A stretch of DNA of 64,000 nt from Neonectria sp. B-13 (Eukaryota > Ascomycota > Sordariomycetes > Hypocreales > Nectriaceae): assembly GCA_002682825.1 (NCBI GenBank), contig NOKP01000010.1:62001-126000 (forward strand), read 5' to 3'. A program made the position numbers and the translations under genes. The notes beneath the pieces were generated by a model, which worked only from the letters and a program-made list of their open reading frames with translations, searched no databases and was not told the DNA's origin. Position 1 is the first letter of the stretch; the number at the start of each line of letters is the position of its first letter. Below are positions 24,801 to 37,008 of the stretch, piece after piece.

Positions 24801-26303
24801 GGTGACGTCAGACAGGTAATAGGAGAAGTCTGTTTCGAAGATTTGTCTAAACAACCAAGCATAGAGATGCGAAGTAAAGCAAATGGATTGTCCGGTACTA
24901 TCAATATACGCCGACTATATCAAAGATTAACCTTGCAAGACCAACTTATATGGGAATTGGAAACCTCTGACTACTGTCCTGTCTTATTTCAAACTATTCT
25001 TAGCAGATCGTGGGTTGATTGCCCCCGTGAACGAGGGCACCGACTCTGTTCATTCAGACAGAGAGCCAATCAGCTAAGAGGTTCTTACGATACCAAGACA
25101 TGCTTTTCAGGCGCAACTGCCCCCCGCGAAACTCTAGCGAATCGATGACATTATGGTGGGTGGTGGCATTGCGGGAGCAGGTCTCCAAGTACAGGATTCT
25201 TGCCGTGGCAACAAGTGGCAAGAAGACATGTATTCGGAGTCTCTTGTAAGAGACTACAAGCGGAAAGGCCGACGCTCATGTGGGTTTATTCGTTATTCTT
25301 GTTGTAGGAGGGCTGAAAAGTCGAACTGGCGGTGCCTTTCAAACATTGCACCCCTTGAAGGACATGCACGTTATGAAAAAGGGAGAATGGATTCAGAAAT
25401 GAGAGAGCATCAGCCGGAGTTGGTGTAAAGCTGCCTGGTCTTTCGAGGGAGGCTTGATGAATGCGAAGTGGACAGGGCAATGCCAAACTATGATGAGCAT
25501 GCTTCGTTCTAGGCATTTTGGTGAGAGATAGACCGTGAGGACTGGGTGGTGGAATTGATCATGTCCCTCCGATCCAGTATCGGCGCTGAAGTAGTAGGTA
25601 GTAGTCTATTAGCAGCTTGGATGTGCATCGCTCGATAAACCACTTTTCTTTTTAAACTACTATTTAGAGATTGATTACCCGTGGATTATCGTCTCTGGGT
25701 AGTGGGCCTGATTGTGCGAAATACCTGGATCTGCGGACCAAGACTGTGCTAGAACACGCTCTGAATTAACAAGAAAGCTGATGGTGGTTAAGTGGTTTAC
25801 GGTACAAAACTCCGTACGGACTTTGCGACTATCCGTAAGCCGTTCTTGTTTGAATGGGTGGCCGTCGTGAACCAACCGGAGAGGGCGGAGCCTAGTCTAT
25901 CTGCTAGGTACGAAAGGTACCTAACCATTCAAGTTCTTACCGGCCCCTCCACTGCACGGACGGACCACGGGTCGTCGGATTCCAGGCTTAGGCCCGCCGT
26001 TGTCGATGGCGATATTCCCTCCACTTCCTCTTCCGTCACACTTCTTCGACAAAAACCCCGTCGACAAACTCGTTCTCCTCGTCCCTACAGCCACCACCAC
26101 TCGAGGCCGCGGCCACCGTCGCCGCCGCTGTCGCCCCTCCAATGCTGCCTCCTACAAGTTGAGAGGCTGTGTTCCCAGTTTGCACGTCGCCCGCAACACT
26201 GAGATTCCGCAACATCCGACGTCGCCACCGCGATCCCGACGCCGCTCCTCCACATCTCGATCCTCTACGCTCGTCCTCCCACGACCCTTTATACGCGACC
26301 ACC
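21826..26303. other. Intergenic with AT-richer core, no gene supported
   Basis: About 4.5 kb. The part from roughly 23.5 to 25.9 kb is visibly richer in A and T than its flanks and contains only anonymous open frames, the longest 205 codons (24531..25148, +) with no recognisable motif. The last 350 bases are C-rich and likely the promoter and leader of the RING gene. Confidence 0.6.
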
Positions 26304-27978
26304 ATGGCGACATCGAAACCGCCCTTTGTGGGCTGGATGGCCTTGTTCTTAGCCATTGCGGCCTGCATCTTCACCGCCGTCCTTGCCGACGACCAAGTCA
26401 CCACTTCTCCCCAGCAGGATGTCCCCGAATGGGCCTCCCTCAGCGGCATGCAACTCACCCTATCCACCAGCGATGGACACTGGTCGCCGCTGCAGTTCGC
26501 CGTCATCCCTCTCACAACGAGCATCGGCTTGAACGACACTGCGCGAAACCGCGGGGTACGTTTCGCCATCCTGTGACACGCATCACTCCCGTCGCAAACG
26601 CCTTATCTCATACTTCTGCTAACCTTGCCCTAAGATTGTTCGAATTGATGGCAGTATGCTCGCTGCCGATTCCTCCAATTACAACAAGATCAACACTTCT
26701 ACCGTTGCTTACCTGTCTTGCGACGACCCCAAGGATGACTCCTTCATCGAACCCGCAAAGATGCTCAATGACTTGATGGAAATCAAGCCTCAGGCTATCG
26801 TCCTTTACTCCACCACTAAGAACTGGTGCTCCATCACCCACACCGATGACCTGCCCTACAAAAGCATCTTGTCCATGGCTGACGCAGGCGAGGCTTCGCA
26901 AGCGCTGGGGTTCCTCAACGGCACATACTCCGTCAAGGTCTCCATTAGAGGCAACACTACCAACGACAACGACACCGACGCCACGGAAGATTCAGGCCGC
27001 AGTAGCCCAGCAGTCGCGATGAGCATTTTGTATAGCATTACCGGGCTCATCACGTTGCTCTTCGCCATCATCATCATTACAGGCGCTGTTAGGGCTCACC
27101 GATACCCTGAGAGGTATGGGCCCCGGCGAGCTCTCCATGGGCGACCTCGACAGAGCCGAGCCAAAGGGCTGGCGAGAGCAGTACTGGAAACCATGCCCAT
27201 TGTGAAATTTGGGAATCAAACACCCTCCAAGCCCGACCCGGAGTTGGACCTGGACGCGATCACCAATGACGGCCACGACAATACCGTGCCACGCACTACG
27301 TCTGACCTCAGCGAAGCACGTCGACCCGAGGTAATACCATCCACGCAAGTGGACAATGACGGAGCTTCTTCTTCTAGAGACTTGTCCACGCCTACGCCCG
27401 TATCCGCGCATGATGGTGCCGAAGGGAATGGAGACGACAATCTGGGGTGCTCCATTTGCACGGAGGACTTCAAAGTGGGCGAAGACGTTAGAGTTCTGCC
27501 CTGTAAACACCAGTTTCACCCGGCATGCATCGATCCATGGCTCGTCAACGTGTCTGGGACGTGCCCCCTATGGTAAGATTTTATCTTTGTCTTTGGTTGC
27601 TTGGCTGATTTGCTAACGATGGATCACAGTCGATTCGATCTCAACCCAGAAAAGGCTACAGCCTCTCAGGGGAGTACGAGTGACGACACAAGTGCTCTGC
27701 CTCCTCCACTAGCTCTGGAGGGGGTTGAGAACGACGCCTCTCATATGTCGCACCGCAACCGCACATCTCGAATCTTTGACATTAACCGACTACGCCAGGC
27801 GTCGGTGGAAGAGCGCATGGAGGCACTGCGGCGTATGCGAGCTGAAGCCGACGAGGCTGAACGCCAGGGGCCACCCGATGGTGAGTCTAGAGGCCAGAGT
27901 GCGCGATTTGCGGCCAAGCTCAAGGAGAGGTTCCGCATTCGCACCCGGGCTCAGGCACCCGAGGATCGTGACTGTTAG
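26304..27978 (+). CDS. Membrane-anchored RING-H2 E3 ubiquitin ligase-like protein
   Basis: Model: exons 26304..26555, 26635..27572, 27630..27978, giving 512 residues. Residues 9-28 are a signal peptide or N-terminal membrane segment. A luminal domain with N-glycosylation sites (NDT, NTS, NGT, NTT) follows and resembles the protease-associated region of TM-RING proteins. One membrane helix is at about 212-234. After it comes GLARAVLETMPIVKFG, a block typical of fungal TM-RING proteins. The RING-H2 ligands are C356, C359, C374, H376, H379, C382, C394 and C397 (C-x2-C-x14-C-x-H-x2-H-x2-C-x11-C-x2-C). The last Cys codon is split by intron 2. A charged helical tail follows. It probably recruits a ubiquitin-conjugating enzyme at an endosomal or vacuolar membrane. 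The start at MATSK has a good context (ACCACCATGG); a longer in-frame extension begins with a non-ATG codon. Confidence 0.9.
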
Positions 27979-30960
27979 GAACGACATACACGGGCAGTCG
28001 AACAGATGAAGAAACCAATACTGGATCTCCCTGAACATGAAATAGGGACATGACTGGAATCTATGGTTTCAGAGCGAACGACTTTTTTATACTTTATCGG
28101 AGACACCACAAGCGCAAGTGGCTTATACCTCAAGGCCAGTTATGATGAAACGCCTCGGCGTGACGGGAAATTGCTTCAGAATCGGCGTCTGGGACAGAAA
28201 CAGGGTCATTTAAGTTTCGGGATTGATGAATTAGGAAACATCGCATGGCGTTATGAGAGACAATTGGGTTGAATTTACGGGGATGTTTTGAGAGGAGAGG
28301 CCCTGAATGCCGATGGTGGTTGATGGACGAGGGATCCCCAGGAACTCGGGGTCCTTAAAGTGTTCGTGTAACACACACGGGTGTATGGCAGTTCGGGACG
28401 ACGGAGAGTCAGTCGGGTGAGAGGATCAAACAAGTACACGTACATTAGTCAAAGGGCTAGGGAATTGAGGCGCGAGGCGTGGTTGGCGTCTGATTAGACC
28501 CGGACTTCTGCTACCCTCCCGCTCAAGCTCAGTACTGGTTCGTGATAGTGAAAAACAGTTACAGACAGTGACGAATGAGAAGCAGATGGTGACAGAGCAA
28601 GACGGTACAGCCCAGGACAGTAGAGTAGAGTAGAGTAGCAATATTGATACTGCTCCTACGCCATGTAAGCAGTAGTGGCTTTTTCAGACATACAGTATCC
28701 CGTCAAGTCATTGAGTTACAAAAGGACGTGTGAGCTATCGAAAGTGAGAAACGAAAGCGAAGGCGAGTGTGATGGCAGCGGGAGCGATACGACAAGCAGC
28801 AAGTTGGAGTGCATGAACGATCAATCTCAACGTGGCGAAGACATCTAGGCGAGCACCTCGAATGCCGTGCCGTGGACTTCCCTGTTTATCAATACGGACG
28901 CTTTTTCTTGCATTACATAGTCCGTGGAACGGGCGCCATCGACGGCTCGATGGGCCGGACGCCAGCAATGAGGAAATCCGATGGCTTGGGACCAGCGGAA
29001 GCACTTGTGTCGTGCTGGCCGCCATTTTGTCCATTGTAGGCTCAGAGGCTGAAGCCAAGCGCAACCAAGCTTTCTGGAGCGGAGAGGACGGAGGCGGGCG
29101 GATAACGGGCTCCGAGAAGTGAAGCGCCATGGTTTGGAGGTGGGACAGCGTGGGACGGAGTGAGAGGGAGCCAGTCCAAGCAGATCTATAGAGTCCATGG
29201 GGCACGAGGCATATCTGGGAAGATGTGGTTATACCTGAATGACATTACAGGCCGTGATAAGGCAAAGGCCGGCAGCAATGACGGATCTGTCGATGCCGTG
29301 GCGAGTCGGGAGGCTCACAGAAAGTATACTAGATTTACATGTTAGTGGCCAGAGGGGCCCGACAGGAAGGTTCTGGCTACGGCGCCACCTCCCTATTCGT
29401 ATCTGAGACTCTCCTTTTTGAGACGTGCGCTGCTGTTCCGGTGTATGGGGTCTGCTGATATTCCCGCCGATCATGAATGGCGTTTGTGGAGGCCATCGTC
29501 AAGGGGCTGGTGAGGGTATGCTTGGTGGGGGATGTATTACTACAAGTCCTTCGTGCCAGGTCGTATCGGTGTGGTACAGGAGGTGCAGTACTTTGGACAG
29601 TAACAAGTACGCCTAATCAACCGATGACACCTGACTGACGGCCGCTTGAGAAGCGACCGACGGCTTGCTCGGTGGTTAGCGTATCACGGGCTGAACTACT
29701 GGCCTAGGTATCCAATCCACGACTCATCCATTAGTAGACCACGGGCAATTCACGGTCGTGTTAGTATGATCCCATGCTCGAGTCTCCAGCCTTCCATAGT
29801 ACTATACTGCTGAGTACCTAACTTGTCAAGACGGCGCAGGGTCAAGTTGAAGCCGGGCCGACTATCGTCTCCCCAGGTTTGTCGTAGACGAGTCGGGGTT
29901 TTCGGTAGAGCGGGCCGATCTGGCATTCTGACCGGGGTGATCAATGTAACACGGCAGGGTATCGTGTTACTGCTGAGTCGACATCATTCTGATGCAAGGC
30001 AAGGCAAGGAAGCTGGACTGGTGTGAAGCGGAAGCGGACGATACCCTTTTCCCTGCCGATTGATTATCGCTCCCGAATCGGTTTTCGTTTATGCAGCGAG
30101 GATTTCCATCAGCCGGAAGGGGAAAGAGATTGCCAGATGCGTTCTCGACCCAAGCGGACGGGTTGGTGGATGCGGGATCGGGGAAGTGGGAAGTGGGAGG
30201 AGAGAAGTGGATAGTGGTGGGAGACGGACCAGGTGGAGTCAAGGGCCTGCGGATCGAGGACGATGACTTCAAGGTTTGGAGCTATTTGACGCACAAAGGC
30301 CACTGCTACGTGTGGCATCCGTAGGTGCGGAATGTGCCGTAGTCTCCTTTGCGCGAGGCAGCACCCAGAGGAACGAATCTGGCAATAGGCTTACAGAGAG
30401 GATGGAACTGCTGCCCCCGAAAAGGACAAGAATAACGGCCCCCGACAAGAAGCCTTCTCGACGATTCGTACACTGCCCGCTTCTCAGGGTTTCTTCTTCA
30501 TATCTCTTCGCCTTGGCGGTCCCTGGCCTCCACTTTGCTTCTGTTTCTGGGCCCGATCCCAAGTTTTCGTCGTGTCTAGGCCTTGACAAGCAAGGGGGGC
30601 TGAGCGGAGGGGAAGTGGTGCAGTGGTGAGACAGTCAGTGGTGGTGGTGATGGCAGCCAAAGTGCAAAGCAGGCCGGATAATCACGAAGAACTAGGATGT
30701 TACAAAAGGAATAAGACAAGAGATGACGGCGTCTGGTCTTTTGTTAACTAGTGCCAGTGATCTGCAGGCAACTGGGCACCGTTATCTAAGTACACAAGTC
30801 TTCGTACTGTGCGAAGTACTGCGTTGCCTGAGCTTGTATCAATGGCTTGGCGAGAGCATGTCTCAGCCGCAACAACTGGCATGCATTGGGTATCGCATCA
30901 GCGGCCCCCGGCAAGCAAGATCGAAATATACATAAGGGGGGGAATAGCATGCAGTAGCCC

Positions 30961-31027
30961 ACAAGCAGTAGCCCGCCCGCTCTACAAGTAGTAGCCCGCC
31001 CGCTCTACAAGCAGCAGCCCGTCTCTG
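30961..31027 (+). repeat. 23-bp tandem repeat, about three copies
   Basis: The unit starting ACAAG(C/T)AGTAGCCCG and ending CCGCTCT begins at 30961, 30984 and 31007; the third copy is diverged and shortened. A partial related unit (GCAGTAGCCC) precedes them. Confidence 0.9.
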
Positions 31028-32095
31028 CAGGCATGTTCGAGTTAGGGGAAGCGGGGGGGGGGACACTGGTCTCTTTTCTCTCTTCCCTCGAGATCGACCC
31101 TTGGCTTCACTTTAACTGGCAAACGCACTCGCCCCAAAATATGTCAGCTGGCGGTTTCTTTTTCCTCGTCCCAGGAGCAACTAAAGGGGGCTTTGCCCCC
31201 CCTGTTAAACATGGCTGCGATCGGCGCCAGCCTCGCCATCCCTCCCACTAACTGCCGGTGAAGGCCCTGCGAGTCTAACCCAGCCTTTCCCACTGCTCCC
31301 TTCAGGCCTTCCAGCCACGGCTTCACGCTGCTGGCGGTCGCAGCGGAGGGTGTCACACTAGGACGTCTGTGCGGCAGAACGAGGTTACTCAGCGTCAGTG
31401 CGGGCAGTGGGCAAGGAAAATCTCCTAATGTGCGGGACGACCGAGCTGGAGGTGTTCGTTCACAGGGCCGGGAGTCGATGTTACAGTTGAGAAGCATTGA
31501 TCAGTATCTGGCTGTCCGAGTTGCTGGGTGGGTGGATGTTGACTAGCCGGCTAGGATGGGTGGGGAACGAAGGAGCAAGGAGTGGCAGGACAGACAAGAC
31601 AGAATATGGCTGGGGATGATGGCAAACATGGAAAAAGAAAGACAGAAATGTCTAGAGAGGTGAGAAAAAAAAAGGAAACATGCGTGCGGCGACGGGTGAA
31701 AGACAACTTGTCACCGACAAGTGTTTTTTGCTTTTTTTCTTTTCTTGGAAAAGCATTGCTCTTTGCTAATCTGTCACCACTAGAGAAACAAGCTGTCCGT
31801 TAGAGCAGAGCTTTTGATGCCAAGAGCCAAGGAGTGAAACCCGTTTGTCCGGTAGGTGTCAGGTCTTAGGGCTCTCTAGTAAATCGCAGAGGAATCTCCA
31901 CAGAGAACCCATCGAGTCCCCATCGCAGATCGCGGGCATGGGTCCCCTCTAGCTCACGCGCTAAACGGGCCGGGGCCCAGCTTTGTCAGGCCCGGCTCGA
32001 GGCCTTAGCACTCGGCAGCGCCCGTGATTTGTCGACGGCGGCAGCGGGGGGGGTTTGTCATGTTTTTTCTTTTCGACCTCGCTGGAAGTGACGAC

Positions 32096-32150
32096 ACCCA
32101 GACACTTAGACACTCAGACACTCGTACACTCAGACACGCAGACACGCAGC
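32096..32150 (+). repeat. ACACTCAG/ACACGCAG short tandem repeat
   Basis: Imperfect units of 9-10 bases (GACACTCA, GACACGCA types) repeated about six times. By eye this is a decaying minisatellite. Confidence 0.85.
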
Positions 32151-33908
32151 AAAAACGCCCGCGCCAATATTCACCGGTTGCTCGCGTTGTGGTGGTGGCC
32201 CTGGCGCCCTTTTATTTGGTTTATCATGTCTTACTTACACCTCTTTCTTGACCTGTCGGGTGCAGCTTGGCTGCACCCATGCCGCGCGGGACTCGACCTG
32301 TGCAGTAGTGGAGGAGGGTGACGCGGGACGGGATGTGCTGGGTTAAAGTGATGCATCACCGAGAGGCTGGAGGGCCCGAGGACCGGGGACGAATGCACTA
32401 GTTGCTCGAGGGTGGTTTGCATCATTGGTGAGACAGCTTCCTACGTTGAGACGTGTCTATTCGTGCAACGGCGAGAGCATTCCGTTCCCAGTGCTCACTC
32501 ACAACGCCATCAAACGCTGTTGGATTCCCATCACCCGTCGCCACCTACGCCTCTGCTACGCTCTCTGCCTCTGCCCACCCTCGCACAGACAGCGCGTCTG
32601 TCTACGCTACTTGGCAATGACCTTGCGGCCCAGAATCCTGTCTTGGGGGGGTACCCGTTTTTGACGCAAAGCCCCATCGCTCGACTCTCCCTCCTTGTCC
32701 TTGTCCCGCTTCGCAGACTAGGCTGTACGGAGTATATTGCTCTTGGACAGGAGGTCCGCTAGGGCTTCTCGGAGACATATACGGAGGCGCCACTCGGGAA
32801 GGCAGGGGAGGAGGGTGAGATCGATGAAGGGGGCGAGAGAGCATTGTCCGTCCGTTGGCCTTCAGCTTGGGTATACTTGGTAGCCTCAACCCAAACCCCA
32901 CGGAGGGTGTCCAAGGGTCCAGGTCCGAAAGGGAAGCCGGCGTACCTGCGTCGTCACGGGGGCGCCCGCCATCTCATTCCAAACGCCGCCACGCCCGCCC
33001 AGTCCGGTGTTTTTCGAATGTGATGGAGAGAGAGACGGAGAGAGAGAGAGAGAGATAGACGGGACACGAACCTACCCTATCTTACCTAGTCTGAACCAAA
33101 GCTGCCCCCCTTGCAAGTGGAAAAGCAAGACACATCCATCTCTCTCCTCTCACTCGACCACTTGCACCCTCCAAACTCCAAACCAAGCACTAGTCCCCAG
33201 AAGTCCATCTCATATGCGCCACGTCCAACCTTAACCCAATCCCCATCCGGCTCAGGTCCTCCTCCGTCCCTCCATCTCCATTACTCCTGCGGCCTCTTCC
33301 CTTCCTCTTTTTAAGCCATGCAATATCCCAACAGCCAGCGGCTTCTTCCTCCCGTCTCGTCGTCCTCCTCCCGTCTCGTCGTCGTCCTCCCATCTCGTCA
33401 TCATCCGCCCCCCGGAGATCCACCGGAAACCGCTTTCTCTCTCATCAAGGACCCTCTCGTAGACCATTTCACTCGCTGCACACGGACATTATACAGCCTT
33501 TAGCTTCCCACCTCGTCCCCCCTCGTCCTTCAGCTTTGCACGCCCCATCTCCCTCCTCATCGGTGGCTTCTCTTGGTGGTCCCGTTGGTCCTATTGGTCC
33601 CCGAGGCCCCCGAGGCTCTTGTCCCCGATCGCATTCTCTTCCGCAAGTCTCCAGCTACTGACTCACACGGCATCCACACGGAGAATTCCCCCGTACTCCA
33701 CCTCGTTCGCCGTTCCTCTTGCTTCCTGTTCTCTCTCGCTCCGGGGCTCGGTTTATTAATATCAATCCCTCCGCCCTGGTTGCCCTATTCCCACTGGTCC
33801 GTAGGTTATACTCCCGTACCTCGATCATTAAAGACATCCTCTTGATAGCGCCAAGACCCTCGACCGACTGCGAATACCAACCCACCTCCGATCCGCCGCC
33901 CGCCCACA

Positions 33909-35760
33909 ATGGCTCCAGCTCCCTTATCATTATCCTCTAGGATAGACCGCGCTCCAAAAGGCGGCGCGCTCGTCCCCATTGGCGGCGATATCATGGGATT
34001 GCTCGTTGCTCTCGCTTCTATCTCCGTCCTGTCCATCTGCCTGTGTGAGTTGCCAAAACACCAGCTTATCCCAATCCCACGGACAAGGCATTCGATCTAT
34101 TCGACGACTTCTGACTAGCCACATCACAGACCAGAGAATTACAGCAATCAGAACATGGTCCAATTTGCCACTCGTCGTCTGGCGTAAGTCACACCTTCTC
34201 CTCTCCTCCCAGAGACGCAGCCACGAAACCCGAGACTTAAACAACCTACAGTCGTGTTTGTTATTTACATCGATTCCACTCTTTTCGTCGTCGTGACGGC
34301 CGTCCTCCAACAAATCTTTGGCGTCAATTCGAGCTATGCCATCTGCCATGGCGCCATCTTGCTCTGCCTCGTCTGCTACCTCACCACCAAGGTTAGTTGC
34401 CGAACCCTCCCCCAAACCATATTCGTGACATTATACTAAACAACCCTCGCAGATTGTAAGCCATTGCGTTCTGCAACGGAAGTTTCGAGCGTGGCCATTA
34501 ACTGATCTCTCAGTTCATTTATCTTTTCCTTGTCGAGAAGGCTGTAAGTAGCAACACAATCCCTAGCAGCACATTGATCCCGTCCTGACCGTTCTTAGCA
34601 CATCATTCGGGGCACTCACAAGAGCCGCCTTCAATCGAAATTGTACTGCTTGAACTCATTTGGCATGCTTGGTATCTACAGTGTCGTTGCCATCCTCAAC
34701 TTCATTTTGTAAGTCGTTCACCCAGAGTGAACCCGGAAGTCCTCGGCTAATGAGTATCTCCCTAGCCGCATCGCTAAAATCGACGAGAACGGAGTATGCA
34801 TCATCGGCATGCAGAGCATCTCCATGATTCCCCTTATCACCTTCGACGCCATCGTCAACGTCTACCTCACCATTCTTTTCCTCATCCCACTTAAGAGTAA
34901 GCCTCTAGATCAGGACCCTGGAGGGATCACCGTCTAACACCAAATAGATTTATACTCATTCAAGAACATGCCCAAGACTCCCGCCAACGAACGTCTCAGG
35001 CACGTTGCCTTCCGTACCTTTGTCGGTTCTTGTTGCACCCTGGTCAGCAGCATTGTGTACGAACCAATCCCCTAGTCCCCCCAATGGGACGAAACTGGAG
35101 ATAAAAGTACTGATTAAGCCCCAGTAATTTAACCGTCCTTATGGCTCTTGACGGAGAGCCTGGCTGGGTTTGCCTCATGTGCTGCAACTCTGACAGTTGG
35201 TTCTCCACGTTCCTACCGAGCTTCTTCAATTATTAACTCAGTCTTCAGTTCTCTTCTCTGCTCTGGTCATCCAGTGGGTCACCTCGAAGGACAACGCTGG
35301 CTCGAGTAGCAGCCAGGACAACACCAACAACAACTACAACGATGGCCTCAACAACAGCCGCGGGCCTCGTGATACTCGTGGCTCAGTTCACCCAATGGCC
35401 AACATCCCCCAGCCTCCGCCCTCCCCGCAAGGCACAGACGCCGAGATCTCCCTGGTTGCCACCGCCACCGCGGTCTCATCCGACGACGGCCGCGACATAG
35501 ACTTGACCAACGTGTCTAGCAAGGGCGGAGGCGGCGGCGTCGTCGTCACCACCACGATACATCGTCAGAGCCGACCTACCAGCAGCTTCGGCCTCGATAT
35601 GAATGGCAACAAACCCGACGACGAAGACGACGACGATAACAACTACGGCTACCCACCCCGTCCCCCGAGCTACGGCGTCAACAGCCACCACGACTTACCT
35701 GAGCCCCCTCGAACCCGCATCACCGCCGGCAAGCTCGGTCAGTCCGAACCCCGGACGTAA
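33909..35760 (+). CDS. Seven-transmembrane fungal protein with ten-exon model
   Basis: Model: exons 33909..34044, 34130..34183, 34252..34391, 34453..34455, 34514..34543, 34599..34708, 34766..34896, 34948..35056, 35125..35195, 35249..35760; 431 residues. All introns are GT-AG and 51-86 bp. Hydrophobic segments lie at about 23-45, 60-84, 94-118, 138-158, 170-200, 222-245 and 252-273. A polar tail of about 155 residues follows, rich in Asn, Gly, Asp and Pro. That is a GPCR-like topology with the tail probably cytosolic. Conserved-looking blocks are IYIDSTLF (TM2), IYLFLVEKAHIIRG (end of TM3), FDAIVNVYLTILFLIPL, LYSFKNMPKTPANERLR, and WVCLMCCNSDILFSA. I recall this as a conserved uncharacterised Pezizomycotina membrane protein; no ligand or partner is known to me. 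Exon 4 is a 3-nt micro-exon coding Ile111 inside TM3; the alternative is one 121-bp intron skipping it. Confidence 0.85.
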
Positions 35761-37008
35761 AGAATACGTCTTAGGAGTTTATACACCTTGGGGTCTATCA
35801 TCTTCAGTGCCTCAAGTGAGGCGTTTTCATTTTTGGCATTTTCTAGAAACTTCTGGCTGGAATAGAGGAAGGAGTTGGGTAGCCGGGGCGTTCCTTGTAG
35901 CAGCCGCCTTTTGATACTTTCGTTGTAGTCTTCCCTCCCGTGAGGTGAACGAGGGAGATCTGAGCGCTCGCAATCATGCGTTGGTAATCATGTAATTATA
36001 AGGGAGGGAGGAGAGGAAGGGTCATACCAAAAGTCCCATGTCTAAGTGCAGGCTCGGCTTGGGAAAAGTTGGATATTGATCAAAGTGGAGTAGTAGTTCG
36101 CTGTCATAGGATACCCAGTAAAAATAGAGAAGAGGCGCTTTACAACATGGAAGATTGCTCAGGATAGTGACTTGCCGAGAGTAAGAACTCCTGGTATGCA
36201 GGCGAAACGTCGACATCCCACATGCCAGGGGTTCTCTGGCTGTCACAGGCATCGCCGGAAGAGTACGACATAGAGTGAATTAGATACGCTGCGCTTACAA
36301 GACGTGCTGGGTACGCAATAGAGTACCACCAGGAGATTGTCTCCACTACTAGACGGAATCTACCTGAGGGAAGCAAAGTGTGTGAGTCAGAACCATGGGT
36401 TCTTTGTTGCAACTTGCAAAGAGCCAAGGCTAAAGCTAAGGAATGACGGTCGTCTCAACCAGGCTGGGGCCTGAGACACGCTTCGGATGCCACGGCTCAA
36501 CACGGACCCTAATAATACCTTCACCCAAATGTGCACACAAACATAGTCACACCACAATGCACGTACACCAATTGAGTCAAGAGATTGAAAATTTTGCAGC
36601 CGAAAGACCGTTTCATTGTCGTCGTAGCTCATAGATCTGACCGAGTGCAGGCCAATCACCCGTCTATGGCCTATTTTTCTGAACCACCATTGGAGTTGAC
36701 GAAATCCGGGAATCTATTGTTTGTTGGTTTGACTATGATGGCTTTCAAGAAGCAAAAGATCGAGAGGCCCCCGACGAGTTACGCATGCCACAGTGCAGGA
36801 GTCCGAGACCGAAGTCGCAGACGCCCACCGCGTAGATGTCAAAGATATATACAGAGAATAGTCGACGTGCACAATTTTGGAATAACTGAATGTTCAAATC
36901 CCCCCCAGCTGAAAAACTATGATGAATGGCTGGGTATCCCCTAGCGAGTGTACAAGAAACGAACGAGACTTCTTGTCCCTACAGCCTCGTCGTGGAAGCG
37001 GAGCGCGC
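35761..37008. other. 3' flank between convergent 7-TM and GH128 genes
   Basis: About 1.2 kb holding the 3' ends of two convergent genes. Moderately AT-rich. No open frame with recognisable content on either strand. Confidence 0.6.

Larger units (their letters stand above)
27979..33908. other. 5.9-kb intergenic region, no gene supported
   Basis: Contains two short tandem repeats (listed separately), a GGGGGC-TTT-GCCCCC hairpin at 31186-31200, and a strongly pyrimidine-rich segment from about 33100 to 33900 that is the likely promoter and leader of the 7-TM gene. A 156-codon minus-strand frame at 28735..29205 has no recognisable content. No tRNA fold was found. Confidence 0.6.

Noticed and set aside
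24531..25148. 205-codon plus-strand open frame in the AT-richer island
   Set aside because: No motif, no plausible start context, and composition like the surrounding non-coding sequence.
28735..29205. 156-codon minus-strand open frame
   Set aside because: Low-complexity, no domain, no splice or start evidence.
29655..29740. Sequence GGTGGTTAGC resembling a tRNA D-arm
   Set aside because: No matching T-arm or acceptor stem downstream.
31185..31201. GGGGGC-TTT-GCCCCC hairpin as a terminator
   Set aside because: Rho-independent terminators are bacterial. In this eukaryotic intergenic context it is just a short inverted repeat.
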